From Macrocystis pyrifera (Eukaryota; Sar; Phaeophyceae; Laminariales; Laminariaceae), in the NCBI GenBank assembly GCA_031763025.1, contig JASSKH010000027.1, positions 10,200,055-10,264,054 on the forward strand: a stretch of DNA of 64,000 nucleotides, written 5' to 3'. Of this stretch, positions 55,349 through 64,000 are shown in pieces (the first letter of the stretch is position 1; the number at the start of each line of letters is the position of its first letter). A program made the position numbers and the translations under genes. The notes below the pieces were generated by a model that did not search any database, was not told the DNA's origin, and saw only the letters and a program-made list of their open reading frames with translations.

Positions 55349-55693
55349 CCATCAACACAGCAGCAGCAGCAGCAGCAGCAGTATTAAATAGTACCCCGAT
55401 TCGCATCTCAGAACAATAACAGGTACGAAGTTACGAACAGAAGTACAGGCAGTCACCGTACACTTACGTATACCGATATCTCTGGTAAATTGTACTTTGG
55501 CTCCGCGCCAGTATAATAGGAAAAGAAGGTCAACCCTCCCGCCTGTATTTCACATATGGAAGGGGTATGTGCGTACTGCTGCTGTACCGGGTGTCTACAC
55601 GCTGCAAACGTTTCAGGCATCACGCAAGCCGGCGACCGGCCTCTAGTCCCTTGTACATGCATATTAAATATGCTTCCACTGACATCTACATAG

Positions 55694-56039
55694 CCGGCGT
55701 CCCCGGTGGCTTGGTAGGTGGTCCGCGTGCCTGTCAAGATCAATTTCGTGGGTTCAAGTCCCACCGAGTGCATGCTCATAGGGGCTTTTTCTTGCATAAA
55801 AAATTGATAAGCGGAACGCGCGAAAGCGTGAGTTGGCTACATTCGATGAAAATCGACGAGCAGTGGGAATGCTGAACCCTATGCGCGACAAAAAATGAAG
55901 GCACGTACCGGGGGGGAGAAGGGACGACACCTGTGACCACGGCTTGTCCAGAAGATCGTCGAGGGTAAAACCTCCTACGAGTGGGCTTGGAAGTAACAGT
56001 GATGGATAAAAAAAATAAGAAATAAAAAAAAAAAAAAAC
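55694..56039 (+). mobile_element. SINE-A, copy 5
   Basis: CCGGCGTCCCCGGTGGCTTG start, perfect B-box GTGGGTTCAAGTCCCACC, full body, A-rich tail. The closest copy to a consensus in the window. Confidence 0.93.
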
Positions 56040-56244
56040 ATACCATGTAAATAATCAAGATGACACTTACTCAGAAGCAGCACCCCCCTCTTGGACGAGT
56101 TTCTTAACCGATTTTCTCGACAACAGAAAGAGTCCGTGTGATGGAAATAACCCGTCGACATCTTTCCAAAGCCACCATGTTCGTTTGGCTGGTTTGGAGA
56201 AATTTGGAGAAACTCGGTTCGGAAATCCGTCCCACGGGGTGTGT

Positions 56245-56337
56245 CCCCTTTTAGTAGTGCAGTCCCGTTTGGGGGAGAAACCACTCAAATTTGTAAGTAG
56301 TTTGTCCCCAAAACGGGACTGCAGTCCTAAAGGGGTT
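56245..56337 (+). mobile_element. MITE-B, copy 2 (complete)
   Basis: CCCCTTTTAGTAGTGCAGTC ... GGGACTGCAGTCCTAAAGGG, ~93 bp, with long near-palindromic ends (TGCAGTCCCGTTTGGGG / CCCCAAAACGGGACTGCA). Confidence 0.85.
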
Positions 56338-57010
56338 GAACGGCACGTAGGCACTCGTATCATATGAAAGTGAAGGTATATACGTACCTTCCAAGACGGG
56401 TTTACGTATTAATGGTGTGGCGGTTTGTTGGGTTGACAGCAGCAGCCGTCTGGCTTCATCGGCACGCCCACCTAGACCGTACATACATACCGGTACCCAC
56501 ACACGTAACAAAGAAAGGCTTCGCTCTTGGTCGGTCGCGCGCAGAGAAGCTGATTATTCTGTTCTGCGCGTCTCTTTTAAAATTCTTTTTTTCTAATTCT
56601 GGTAATCGTTAATCGAGGTAGTAAAAAACATGGGGAATTTTGTAAAGTCGAACAATGAGATACCGCCATGTGATGTTCTTGTCAATCAGTAGGTAGTGTT
56701 CCCCAGTCAGTCTGTTCTGCCCTCCGTTCCCATCCACTGGGCTGTATTGTGTCTAATCCGATGCTATTGCTGTATATATAGTACACGAATGACGTCACCT
56801 ATGTACATGGAATATTATAGATGTCAAATGGATTATCCAATATTGCTGCATGCTGTTCTGGTTCTGGACCCCGTATCCATGTGGAGGGCTCCCCCCCGAA
56901 CCAGGTTTTACTACTGCTGCTGTGGTACTTTTCCGGGCTCTTTCATTTATTTTTCTGAACCACCTCTAACTTTACAGCTTAGTTAACTCATGCATACTGC
57001 TGTACTGGTA

Positions 57011-57138
57011 GCAGGTTTTACCCTCAGCGGCCTTCTGGACAAGCCGCGGCTTCAGGTGCATTGCCTGCCCCCCCTCCCCGGTAAATGCATTCCTTTATTT
57101 CTATCGCGCATAGGGTTCAGCATTCCCGCTGCTCGTAC
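57011..57138 (-). mobile_element. SINE-A fragment (3' half)
   Basis: GCAGGTTTTACCCTCAGCGG ... GGGTTCAGCATTCCCGCTGC matches the complement of the SINE-A body. The tRNA-like head is missing. Confidence 0.8.
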
Positions 57139-57458
57139 TGACACTAAATATGAGTGTAACCGGTATACACCAGGTACCGAATTATGGCAAATACCAGGCA
57201 CAGCAAACAGAGAGAAGGAATAAGCCATACTGCCTATATAGTATGTACCTGGTGCCTGGTATATATTTATGAATCCATAAAGTCACCAGAAACGGCACCA
57301 GCAGCGGCACCGGCATCAACACCAGCACCAGCACCAGCACAGGGGCGAATGAATCGCGGTGCCCGGTGCAGCAAGCTAGCGATTTCATGAAAACCAGAGC
57401 ATTATTTAGCAGACCATAAGCAGAGTGGCAGTAGCAAGAAGCAGATTATTCTTCGCAG

Positions 57459-57585
57459 ATTGCAGAGCATTGATTGGCAAGAAATAGCAAGCAGACGTTC
57501 GTACAGCAGAACAGGGGAAAGAGAGTGGCTGACACGGGAGTGCCGGAGAGCAGGGTCGCTTGACGCCGCGCGGGGGTGTATGGAG
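57459..57585 (+). CDS. Candidate internal exon (isolated)
   Basis: TTATTCTTCGCAG|A TTG ... ATG GAG|GTAAGG, one base plus 42 codons. LQSIDWQEIASRRSYSRTGE, then EWLTRECRRAGSLDAARGC. The IDWQEIASR...RTGEREW pattern is loosely like a SANT/Myb helix, but it is too short to claim. No neighbouring exon could be joined. Confidence 0.3.
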
Positions 57586-57593
57586 GTAAGGAC

Positions 57594-57681
57594 TATACTG
57601 CTTGTAGTCCCGATTTGGGGACAGAAAACTTGGAAATTTTAGTGGGTTGTCCCCAGGACGGGACTGCAGTTCTAAAAGAGT
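57594..57681 (+). mobile_element. MITE-B, copy 3
   Basis: TGCTTGTAGTCCCGATTTGG ... GACGGGACTGCAGTTCT. Starts 9 bp after the candidate exon donor and lies next to copy 4 in the same orientation. Confidence 0.8.
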
Positions 57682-57684
57682 TAA

Positions 57685-57774
57685 CCCTTCAAGGACTGCA
57701 GTCCCGTTTTGGGGATAATTCATTCAAATTATAAGTAGTGTGTCCCCAGAACGAACCGCGGTGCTAAAAGGGTT
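57685..57774 (+). mobile_element. MITE-B, copy 4
   Basis: CCCTTCAAGGACTGCAGTCC ... CGCGGTGCTAAAAGGG, the second of two adjacent copies. Confidence 0.82.
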
Positions 57775-57823
57775 CCGTTCTTTCTACAAATCGACATCGA
57801 CCATGTGATATGACAACCAGTTA

Positions 57824-58060
57824 TCATCCAGTGTCAGCGCTGATTCTTCATCCTAGGGAGATACAAGCTCCGTGGGCAAACTACAAGATGTATATATATA
57901 TATTCCATCGCAAATGCAGTGTGTGTGTTTTAGACATTACACCAAGATTAACACCGTTTTTCTACTCGTCGACATCCAGTCCGTGCCGATTCGTCACCCT
58001 AGAGAGATCAATGTTACAAGCTGGGCGGTCATGAAGCACGACACAGACAGAGATACCCTT
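57824..58060 (+). repeat. Dispersed repeat R, copies 3 and 4
   Basis: CAGTGTCAGCGCTGATTCTT at 57826, and TTCTACTCGTCGACATCCAG followed by GTCCGTGCCGATTCGTCACC from 57957. Two partial copies in the same orientation. Confidence 0.7.
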
Positions 58061-58065
58061 TGTAG

Positions 58066-58901
58066 ATTGTTACCGAGTAAGCAGGCAACTACGAGTGCTT
58101 TTTACAGCGGCTATGATAGTTGTATACAACTATTTATAGCATACGAAGTATAACAATACGTATGACAATACATATCTTCTTGTACAACATGCAGCTACTG
58201 CTAGCTGTAGTACGAGTACAGCAAGCAGTGCTTGGGTTTTCTTGGGTAAGTTGGCCTCAGCCTTCTCTCAACTCTCAGCTACTCTCAGCTCTCAACCCTT
58301 CCGAATTGGACCAGTGCTCGCCAAGATATGTACTGGACGCTCGTATCATTCTTATGATTTTGTAGACAACCTGTATGTATTCCTGATACACTGCTGTAAG
58401 TATTCGCGTACTAGAAATATTAGTATTCGTATTATTAATAATACTGCTGTCAATATTATACTGAACTACTACTGCTTCTGTATCCATAATGTTATACATC
58501 CAGTGATTATGTTCTTCCGGATGATCGTGATTCGTAATGGTTGTCTGGAGGTTGGGTTTCATCAACAATGTGAACTGCTTGTTGTTGTTCTTCTTCGCCC
58601 AACTATAGCACCATAATCATGGACCAAGTACGACGTCAACGTAATCTACTGCTGTACGTAAAATTAGGATAAAAACGCCTCAAAAAAAGACCGGTAAAAT
58701 TTTTTTACAGAAAAACGATACCACGTACCTGGGACCACATTCTTCAACACGTACCCATGTACGTATGATATATCGGGTACCTGGTATACCATCTACCCGG
58801 CATTAATATACGAATGGACACGTAAAAATGTGTCCCTGTCGCCGAACCCGCCCCACCCCGCCCGGTGCATCGCGTGTCCCGTGTTGGCCCCTACCCTACA
58901 G
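58066..58901. other. Gene-free stretch
   Basis: AT-rich unique-looking sequence with CAGCAGTAC and TACCTGGTA words. No supported feature. Confidence 0.5.
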
Positions 58902-58991
58902 CTCAAGGGGCGATGACACCGATATTCCGCCGCAACTGCCCAAGCTCGGAGAGAACTTGCCTCGTCGGGAACTGAGACGTTTGGCATCCAG
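58902..58991 (+). CDS. Candidate internal exon (isolated, strong splice sites)
   Basis: CCCTACCCTACAG|C TCA AGG ... TCC AG|GTAAGC, 90 bases, phase 2 at both ends. SRGDDTDIPPQLPKLGENLP, then RRELRRLASR. It is the only frame without a stop. Hydrophilic and Pro/Leu-containing; family unknown. Confidence 0.4.
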
Positions 58992-59134
58992 GTAAGCTTT
59001 CTGTACGAGTATATATATATTTATAGTATATACCAGCTACAGGTACCGGTGTTTGCTGTTAATAGTTGTGTCATACCGTACCATTACCAAGCATGTATTC
59101 CCAGTATTTTGATTCAAGTATACGAGGTTTACTA

Positions 59135-59247
59135 TTATTTACGGGGGACCATAGTAAATAGGCCCAAATATTGTTGGTAAAAATAGGTACATATATAGTT
59201 TTTTGTGTATACCGTAGGTCCTATTTACTATGGTCCCCCGTAAATAA
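59135..59247 (+). mobile_element. TA-MITE, copy 9
   Basis: TTATTTACGGGGGACCATAG ... CTATGGTCCCCCGTAAATAA, with TA on both sides. The inverted ends are slightly longer than in other copies. Confidence 0.9.
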
Positions 59248-59602
59248 TACAAAGTACCATTAATACTGCTGTACATTCAGACCCCAGGTGTATTATACCA
59301 CCGCCAGCTGCTGCTGCACTAGTCCTGCTCGACGTTTATATCTGGTGCACCTGTTCTGGCGTGTTGCTGTCTTCACTATGCGTTGGTCAGGTGTGTCTGT
59401 TAGAATTTTCGCTGGTGTTTGCGCAATTTATCTCGGGGCACCATCATTGAACGCCAAACACTTTTGGAGTACGAGTATATGTTTGTGTTTATTAATAGTT
59501 ATGATTTGAGGAAATGCCACACCCATCCAGCGCGTGTCATGAAATATGCGTTCTACTTTCACATTTTTACACTTTTGGAAGTTCCGGTACCTGGCACAGC
59601 AG

Positions 59603-59679
59603 GCGCCACCGAGATTGTATTTAAAGATGATGAATCAGCACGGGCACTGGATTTGCTGCATGCCGATGAGTGGAAATAA
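59603..59679 (+). CDS. Candidate terminal exon (isolated)
   Basis: GGCACAGCAG|GC GCC ACC GAG ... TGG AAA TAA. ATEIVFKDDESARALDLLHA, then DEWK and stop. The phase (needs a phase-1 upstream exon) does not fit the exon ending at 58991, so a further exon would be needed. Confidence 0.25.
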
Positions 59680-59754
59680 CGGTTTAATGTGGACGACACA
59701 CAGCACATGAAAGCAAGTATCCGCATGTTGCGGTGCAAAAAAGGTGTGCCGTCC

Positions 59755-59855
59755 TGTCGATATAACAAATATCGATGCCGATGCCAAATCGATATCGATG
59801 TCAAACCGATATTGGTGTCTTTATCCGCATCGATACCGATATCGGCATATATGAT
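59755..59855 (+). repeat. CGATAT-rich low-complexity block
   Basis: Irregular CGATATCGATG and CCGATATCGG words, partly self-complementary. Confidence 0.65.
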
Positions 59856-60109
59856 AATGCATGTATACCAGTGTGCCCTCAAGTTTGTTGGGACAGACCG
59901 CTTGTATTTTTTTTTCTTGTGGAATGAATTTGGCAGCAGTCAAACGGTTACCCGGCTGAACGGGGGCGAGAGAGAATCATGTTCTGCTACTGACTTTTTT
60001 CTTTTTTTGTTTTAGGTACTCGTACGTACGATGTGTTGGAAGTGTAGTCACGCGTTGTTAGGTTCGATCACGCGCGGCTATAATGTACATACATACCGGT
60101 AGGTTTTAT

Positions 60110-60570
60110 TTAGGGCAAATGCCAAAATCAGGTATACCTGATCCGTTTGAGCCAAAATCAGGTACATCCTAAAACCAAGTAAAAAACGCGCGCCACGAGC
60201 GGTGTGATGTCCATGACAACCCGAAAAAAAAAGAATGCGCCTAAAGCATTTAGCGTACCACATGGCCTCCAGAATCTGAGTTGTTTTGTTTCCTTCAGGG
60301 TGTAGGTACCACGGGCTCCACTTGGCCCTGCAAAGAGTCACTATTAATATGCTTCGTTTGTTTCGCCACGGCGGGAGCGCCAAGAGTATTTGCTCTGGCG
60401 CCCCCCCCCCCGTTGACAGCTTTAAAGCTTCCAGACCGTCCTCGCGGAACCGCCTGCTCGGCACGAAAATATCTTGCCGTACGTGCCAAACCTGGGACCA
60501 CCTCGACGCGGGGTGGTGCAGACGAAACGCCGAGTGTCCATGGTGCTGTAAAGACTGCTGTGAGCATAGA
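60110..60570 (-). repeat. Dispersed repeat E, inverted long copy
   Basis: On the minus strand it carries the same ordered blocks as 50145-50565: CGCGTCGAGGTGGTCCCAGG, CGTGCCGAGCAGGCGGTTCC, CTCTTGGCGCTCCCGCCGTG, and the CCTGATTTTGGC end. Open frames here are products of the repeat. Confidence 0.82.
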
Positions 60571-60665
60571 AAACAACAGAGTACACACAAAAACCAACTG
60601 AAGCACATCGCACACCCCAAAGGAGAAAAAGTGAAACCAGCGTACGCATGTATGCATTGTATATA

Positions 60666-61000
60666 CCGGCGTCCCCGGTGGCTTGGTAGGTGGTCCGCGT
60701 GCCTATCAATATCAATTTCGTGGGTTCAAATCTCACAGAGTGCATGCTCGTAGGGACTGCTTCTTGCTTAAAAATTGATAAGCGGAAAGCGCGAGAGCGT
60801 GAGTTAGCTACATTCGATGAAAATCGACGAGCAGTGGGAATGCTGAGCATGCCCTATGCGCGACAAAAAATAAAGGCACGTACCGGGGGGAAGGGACGAC
60901 ACCTGTGACCACGGCTTGCCCAGAAGATCGTCGAGGGTAAAACCTCCTATGATATACGAGTGGGCTGGAAAGTAAAAGTTATGATGAAAAAAAATAAATA
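60666..61000 (+). mobile_element. SINE-A, copy 6
   Basis: CCGGCGTCCCCGGTGGCTTG start, B-box GTGGGTTCAAATCTCACA, body, A-rich tail. Confidence 0.92.
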
Positions 61001-61109
61001 CATATATATATACGTACTTTTACGTGCGACGTACGAGTGCAGAGTTTATACGTCAATACAGAAGAATTTCAACCGAGGGAGGGCAGACGCGTACATACGG
61101 AGAGAAAAC

Positions 61110-61345
61110 CCAGTGTACGTATGACCTCTCTGATTGGCTCAAAGTTGGCCAAAATCTGTTGAAAGCTAGTCAGAGTAGAAAAAATCAGGTGTACCTTGCT
61201 TGGCCTTTTCGCACCAAAATCAGCTACAATGTCAGCTTGGCCAATAGCAGGGCTCCTGGTGTGTGTTTTGTACTTGATTTCAGTGTGTAACTGTTTTTGG
61301 CACCAAAGTGGCCAGGTATACCTACCTGATTTTGGCAAAAACCCT
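61110..61345 (+). repeat. Dispersed repeat E-related copy
   Basis: Contains AAAATCAGGTGTACCTTGCT, TTGTACTTGATTTCAGTGTG and ACCTACCTGATTTTGGC, similar to the right end of repeat E. Confidence 0.6.
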
Positions 61346-62125
61346 TTTAGTCATATGTATCGATTCGACTTTCTCGTATTTGATGTTGCGATGATGCGAT
61401 GATGACGTGGGCGCAGGCTGGCCTGTCCGTGCGCCGTGCGCCGCAACAATCTCGTACCCTCGGTCTTGCTTTTTGTTTATGGCGGGCAAAAGATGGTTGA
61501 CTCAGAAAAAAAGACATACCAGTATGAATAGCGCCCCGCCCCCCTGCCTCCCCCCTCCTACAATGTTAGTCCTTTTTCTTATATAGATAAGTATGTACAT
61601 ACTCGGAGTACTGATATTTTTTGGTGTTTTAACACGCTGCAAAAACGGCCAGGTTTGTTTTCAAGTGGTTTGTGCCTAAAGAACGTTTTGTGCAGTGTGC
61701 GGTCGAAAGCTTCCCTGACTCAAGGTGTTCCTACTGCTGCAGTTTAATTCCGAGTTGCTTGTCACCGAAACGTGGGTGCAGCCGTCAAAAACGTTACAAA
61801 CCTCGAACAAGTCACGATCTATCTATCTACAGATAGATCATCTATATCCCATCCTGCCGTTATAATCTATTGTGCAGGATCTGTAGGTAGTACAGATCCA
61901 AGCCAGGAAAACGCGTGCCGGGTCATGCAGCAGGCAGGTTTTGCGGTTCCCACCCGGCAACATGAGGTACACACGAACATCATTGAAGATCATGGATGTA
62001 TATTTTCTGAAAGATCCGCAAGTTGCAGTACTACAGCAGTAGATCACATGCGGGGGAATCTGATCTGATCTGGTCTGATCTGATGTGCGAAAAGTTACCA
62101 TGTATTTTTATCAATGATTTCAATA
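61346..62125. other. Gene-poor stretch
   Basis: Contains one exon-like segment at 61896-61966 and otherwise low-complexity or unique DNA. Confidence 0.5.
61896..61966 (+). CDS. Candidate exon (weak)
   Basis: GTAGTACAG|AT CCA AGC ... CAT GAG|GTACAC. PSQENACRVMQQAGFAVPTR, then QHE. Two bases plus 23 codons. Family unknown, no partner found. Confidence 0.2.
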
Positions 62126-62253
62126 TTACGGGGGACCATATTAATAGTAGATAGGACCAAATATTGTTGAGTGAAATTAGGGAAATATATAGCTTTTGTG
62201 TTTACCGCAGGTCCTGTTTACTATGATCCCCCGTTTACTATGATCCCCCGTAA
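62126..62253 (+). mobile_element. TA-MITE, copy 10, with duplicated right end
   Basis: TTACGGGGGACCATATTAAT on the left. The right terminal block TTTACTATGATCCCCCG occurs twice in a row before TAA. Flanked by TA. Confidence 0.88.
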
Positions 62254-62299
62254 TAGTATAATCTGTCCTTACATAAACTGTAAGAACAGAGGGTGACCC

Positions 62300-62345
62300 T
62301 TTTTAGGACCGCTGTCCCGTATTTTGGGAACAAACCACTAAAATT
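62300..62345 (+). mobile_element. MITE-B fragment
   Basis: CCCTTTTTAGGACCGCTGTC ... GGGAACAAACCACT, the left half only. Confidence 0.5.
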
Positions 62346-62562
62346 CTCATCACGGAGGCCCGTAGTGTATAGGCCCAAAATAAGCCCCCCAAGTCACCCA
62401 CTTTGGTGCGTTGTGTCTCGAGAACTACGGCGTGAATCGAAATGTTGCGCGCTTCAAATACGCGGTTGATAGAAGGCTCTCCATCGATGCTACGAGTACA
62501 TTCGTATTGTCGACAAAATACCTTGGGAAGCCCCCTTCTCCTCGTTTTGTGTGTGTACACTA

Positions 62563-62776
62563 TTACGGGGGACCATAGTGAATAGGACCAAATATTGTTA
62601 TTACGGGGGACCACAGTTAATAGGACCTACGGTGTACACAAACACCCATATATTTCCATATTTTTACTAACAATATTTGGTCCTATTTACTATGGCCCCC
62701 CGTAATAGTAAAAATATAGGTGAATATATAGGTTTTTGTGTGTTCCGTATGTTGTATCAACTATGGCCCCCCGTAA
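62563..62776 (+). mobile_element. TA-MITE, copy 11 (host of a nested copy)
   Basis: The left end TTACGGGGGACCATAGTGAA runs to ATATTGT, then stops at another MITE. After it the sequence resumes GTAAAAATATAGGTGAATAT and ends GGCCCCCCGTAA. Confidence 0.92.
62601..62705 (-). mobile_element. TA-MITE, copy 12 (nested in copy 11)
   Basis: TTACGGGGGACCACAG ... CTATGGCCCCCCGTAA, 105 bp, inserted with TA at 62599-62600 and 62706-62707. Removing it with one TA gives ATTGTTAGTAAAAATA, the family consensus seen in copy 7. This fixes both the TA duplication and the element ends. Confidence 0.95.
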
Positions 62777-63379
62777 TGGGGGCCACCGTGATGGTACTTT
62801 ATCCCCCAAACGGGACTGCGGTCCTGAAATGGCTAGTTAAACAATGTTGCGAAACGGTGTGGTATGTACAGCAGCAGTAGTGCTCCTAATTTAACTCCTT
62901 CAGGACCGGAGTCCCAATTGGGAGACACGCTTACTACAAATTTGACTTTTCCAGTAGATAGTTGTTTGCTTCCAGTAGTGCGGGTTCGAACAGGGTCAAG
63001 TAAGTGTTGCTGCTCCATTCTGTCTCTGTTCTAGAGCAGCAGCAATTAGAGACCGTGAGACGAGCGGGTCCTCGCTCCTGTTTGGGGGAGAGGCGGGGCT
63101 AAAGTGATGGATTGATGCCTGGCTCGTTCGCCGACGTCGTGTGTCCACTCCCGCTCCCGTTCCTCCTCCCACCCCAGCCGCGTGTTTTGACGTGTTCACG
63201 TTTTTAGGTGCAGTAGTAGCAGTACAGCAGTAGTGGCCCCTCTATAGTGCCGGTATGCGCCAGCCAACTATACCGGCTCTATACCGGCAACCGGCACTAC
63301 ACGCGCACTACCACACTGGTGAATCCCATCTGCTGCTGTGCCAAGCGATTCCACAGGCACTATAGAGGGACCACTACTA

Positions 63380-63484
63380 TTCCGGGGGGGCATTGTAAAT
63401 AGGGCCAAATTTTGGTTGTAAAAATAGGGAATTATATAGGTTTTTGTGTGTACCGTAGGTCCTATTTACTGTGGTCCCCCGTAA
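63380..63484 (+). mobile_element. TA-MITE, copy 13
   Basis: TTCCGGGGGGGCATTG ... CTGTGGTCCCCCGTAA, flanked by TA. Confidence 0.88.
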
Positions 63485-63786
63485 TAGTCGTATACATAGG
63501 GTCGCGGCCATGGTTGGATTCTTGCTGTAATTGTCCAGTTCTTTTTACATCACAGGTTTGTTCCCTGTAAATGCTCTGACATCTTCTTGGGACTGACTCG
63601 AGACTGCATATATACGTAGGCGAAAAGGGATGGCAAAAAAAAGTTACGATCACGTACGGCGTACAGCAGCAGTGTCGCCCACAGTTTTCAACACCAATAC
63701 AGCTGTAGCAGTGACCCGGACCTGCTGGGTTAGGAGATCACCGGAAGTACAACTGCTTTTGTGTATGTGTGTTTGCACATAAAACT

Positions 63787-63895
63787 GTTATTCTACTCGT
63801 CGACATCCAGCACACCCAGTCAGTGTCCATGGTGATTCTTCACCGTACACGCTATGTGGTCACAAAATCCTTCTGTACTACACGACACGGAGATA
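63787..63895 (+). repeat. Dispersed repeat R, copy 5
   Basis: TTATTCTACTCGTCGACATC, then GTCAGTGTCCATGGTGATTC and TATGTGGTCACAAAATCC ... GACACGGAGATACC. Confidence 0.72.
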
Positions 63896-64000
63896 CCTGT
63901 GGTACAATCGCAAATCGTATTGCATTTCTCGCGATGACGCAACTCCATGCCCCCACTGTGCGTCCTGGGTACGACAAGCACAACGTAAATACGCCAGAAA

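Larger units (their letters stand above)
54733..55693. other. Gene-poor stretch
   Basis: Short repeats, a MITE-B piece at 55294, a (CAG)n run at 55358-55382 and one possible minus-strand exon at about 55070-55134. Nothing else supported. Confidence 0.5.

Noticed and set aside
55694..55770. Functional tRNA gene at the SINE-A head
   Set aside because: The A and B boxes are present, but I could not fold a convincing acceptor stem and anticodon loop. The sequence is repeated with a SINE body attached.

Overview
This is a window of a repeat-rich nuclear genome from a eukaryote, not a bacterium. Genes are split by spliceosomal introns of 0.7-5.9 kb. The DNA is full of non-LTR retrotransposon remains, SINEs, TA-flanked miniature inverted-repeat elements, minisatellites and long poly-G/poly-C runs. 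Two reverse-transcriptase fragments resemble LINE proteins that I associate from memory with brown algae and related photosynthetic stramenopiles. That placement is an inference and was not tested.

Two genes can be assembled from the sequence, both on the minus strand. (1) Positions 34966-51280 hold a type 1 methionine aminopeptidase of the organellar MAP1D kind, in 7 exons over 16.3 kb. All five metal ligands can be found, but the last one lies behind an 11-G run that shifts the frame by one base. (2) Positions 27049-32172 hold a 4-exon gene whose exons add up to exactly 265 codons. It would encode a 264-residue basic, Ser/Arg-rich, probably nuclear protein that I cannot assign to a family. 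A few more exon-like stretches (57459, 58902, 59603, 61896, all on the plus strand) have good splice sites but cannot be joined.

Layout: 1-4.26 kb is a tandem array of nine ~507-bp monomers, one inverted. Each carries a phase-0, 129- or 135-base open reading segment with a GT donor and, in eight of nine, an AG acceptor. 4.3-19 kb is gene-poor repeat DNA with a LINE fragment, SINEs, MITEs, poly-G/C runs and a Harbinger-like element. 19.1-20.5 kb is a 16-bp minisatellite. 20.9-21.2 kb is a perfect 328-bp palindrome. 23.5-26.5 kb is a decayed LINE interrupted by a MITE. 27-32.2 kb is the Ser/Arg-rich gene. 35-51.3 kb is the aminopeptidase gene, with transposons in its introns. 51.3-64 kb is again mostly dispersed repeats.

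The most interesting signal is a probable LINE/SINE partnership that uses C-tracts. The LINE copies and a ~530-bp SINE-like element share about 50 bp at the 3' end, finishing in GAGTAC followed by poly-C. Several copies are flanked on both sides by matching G/C-run target duplications. This would help explain many of the homopolymer runs in the window. A second, unrelated tRNA-derived SINE family has an A-rich tail.
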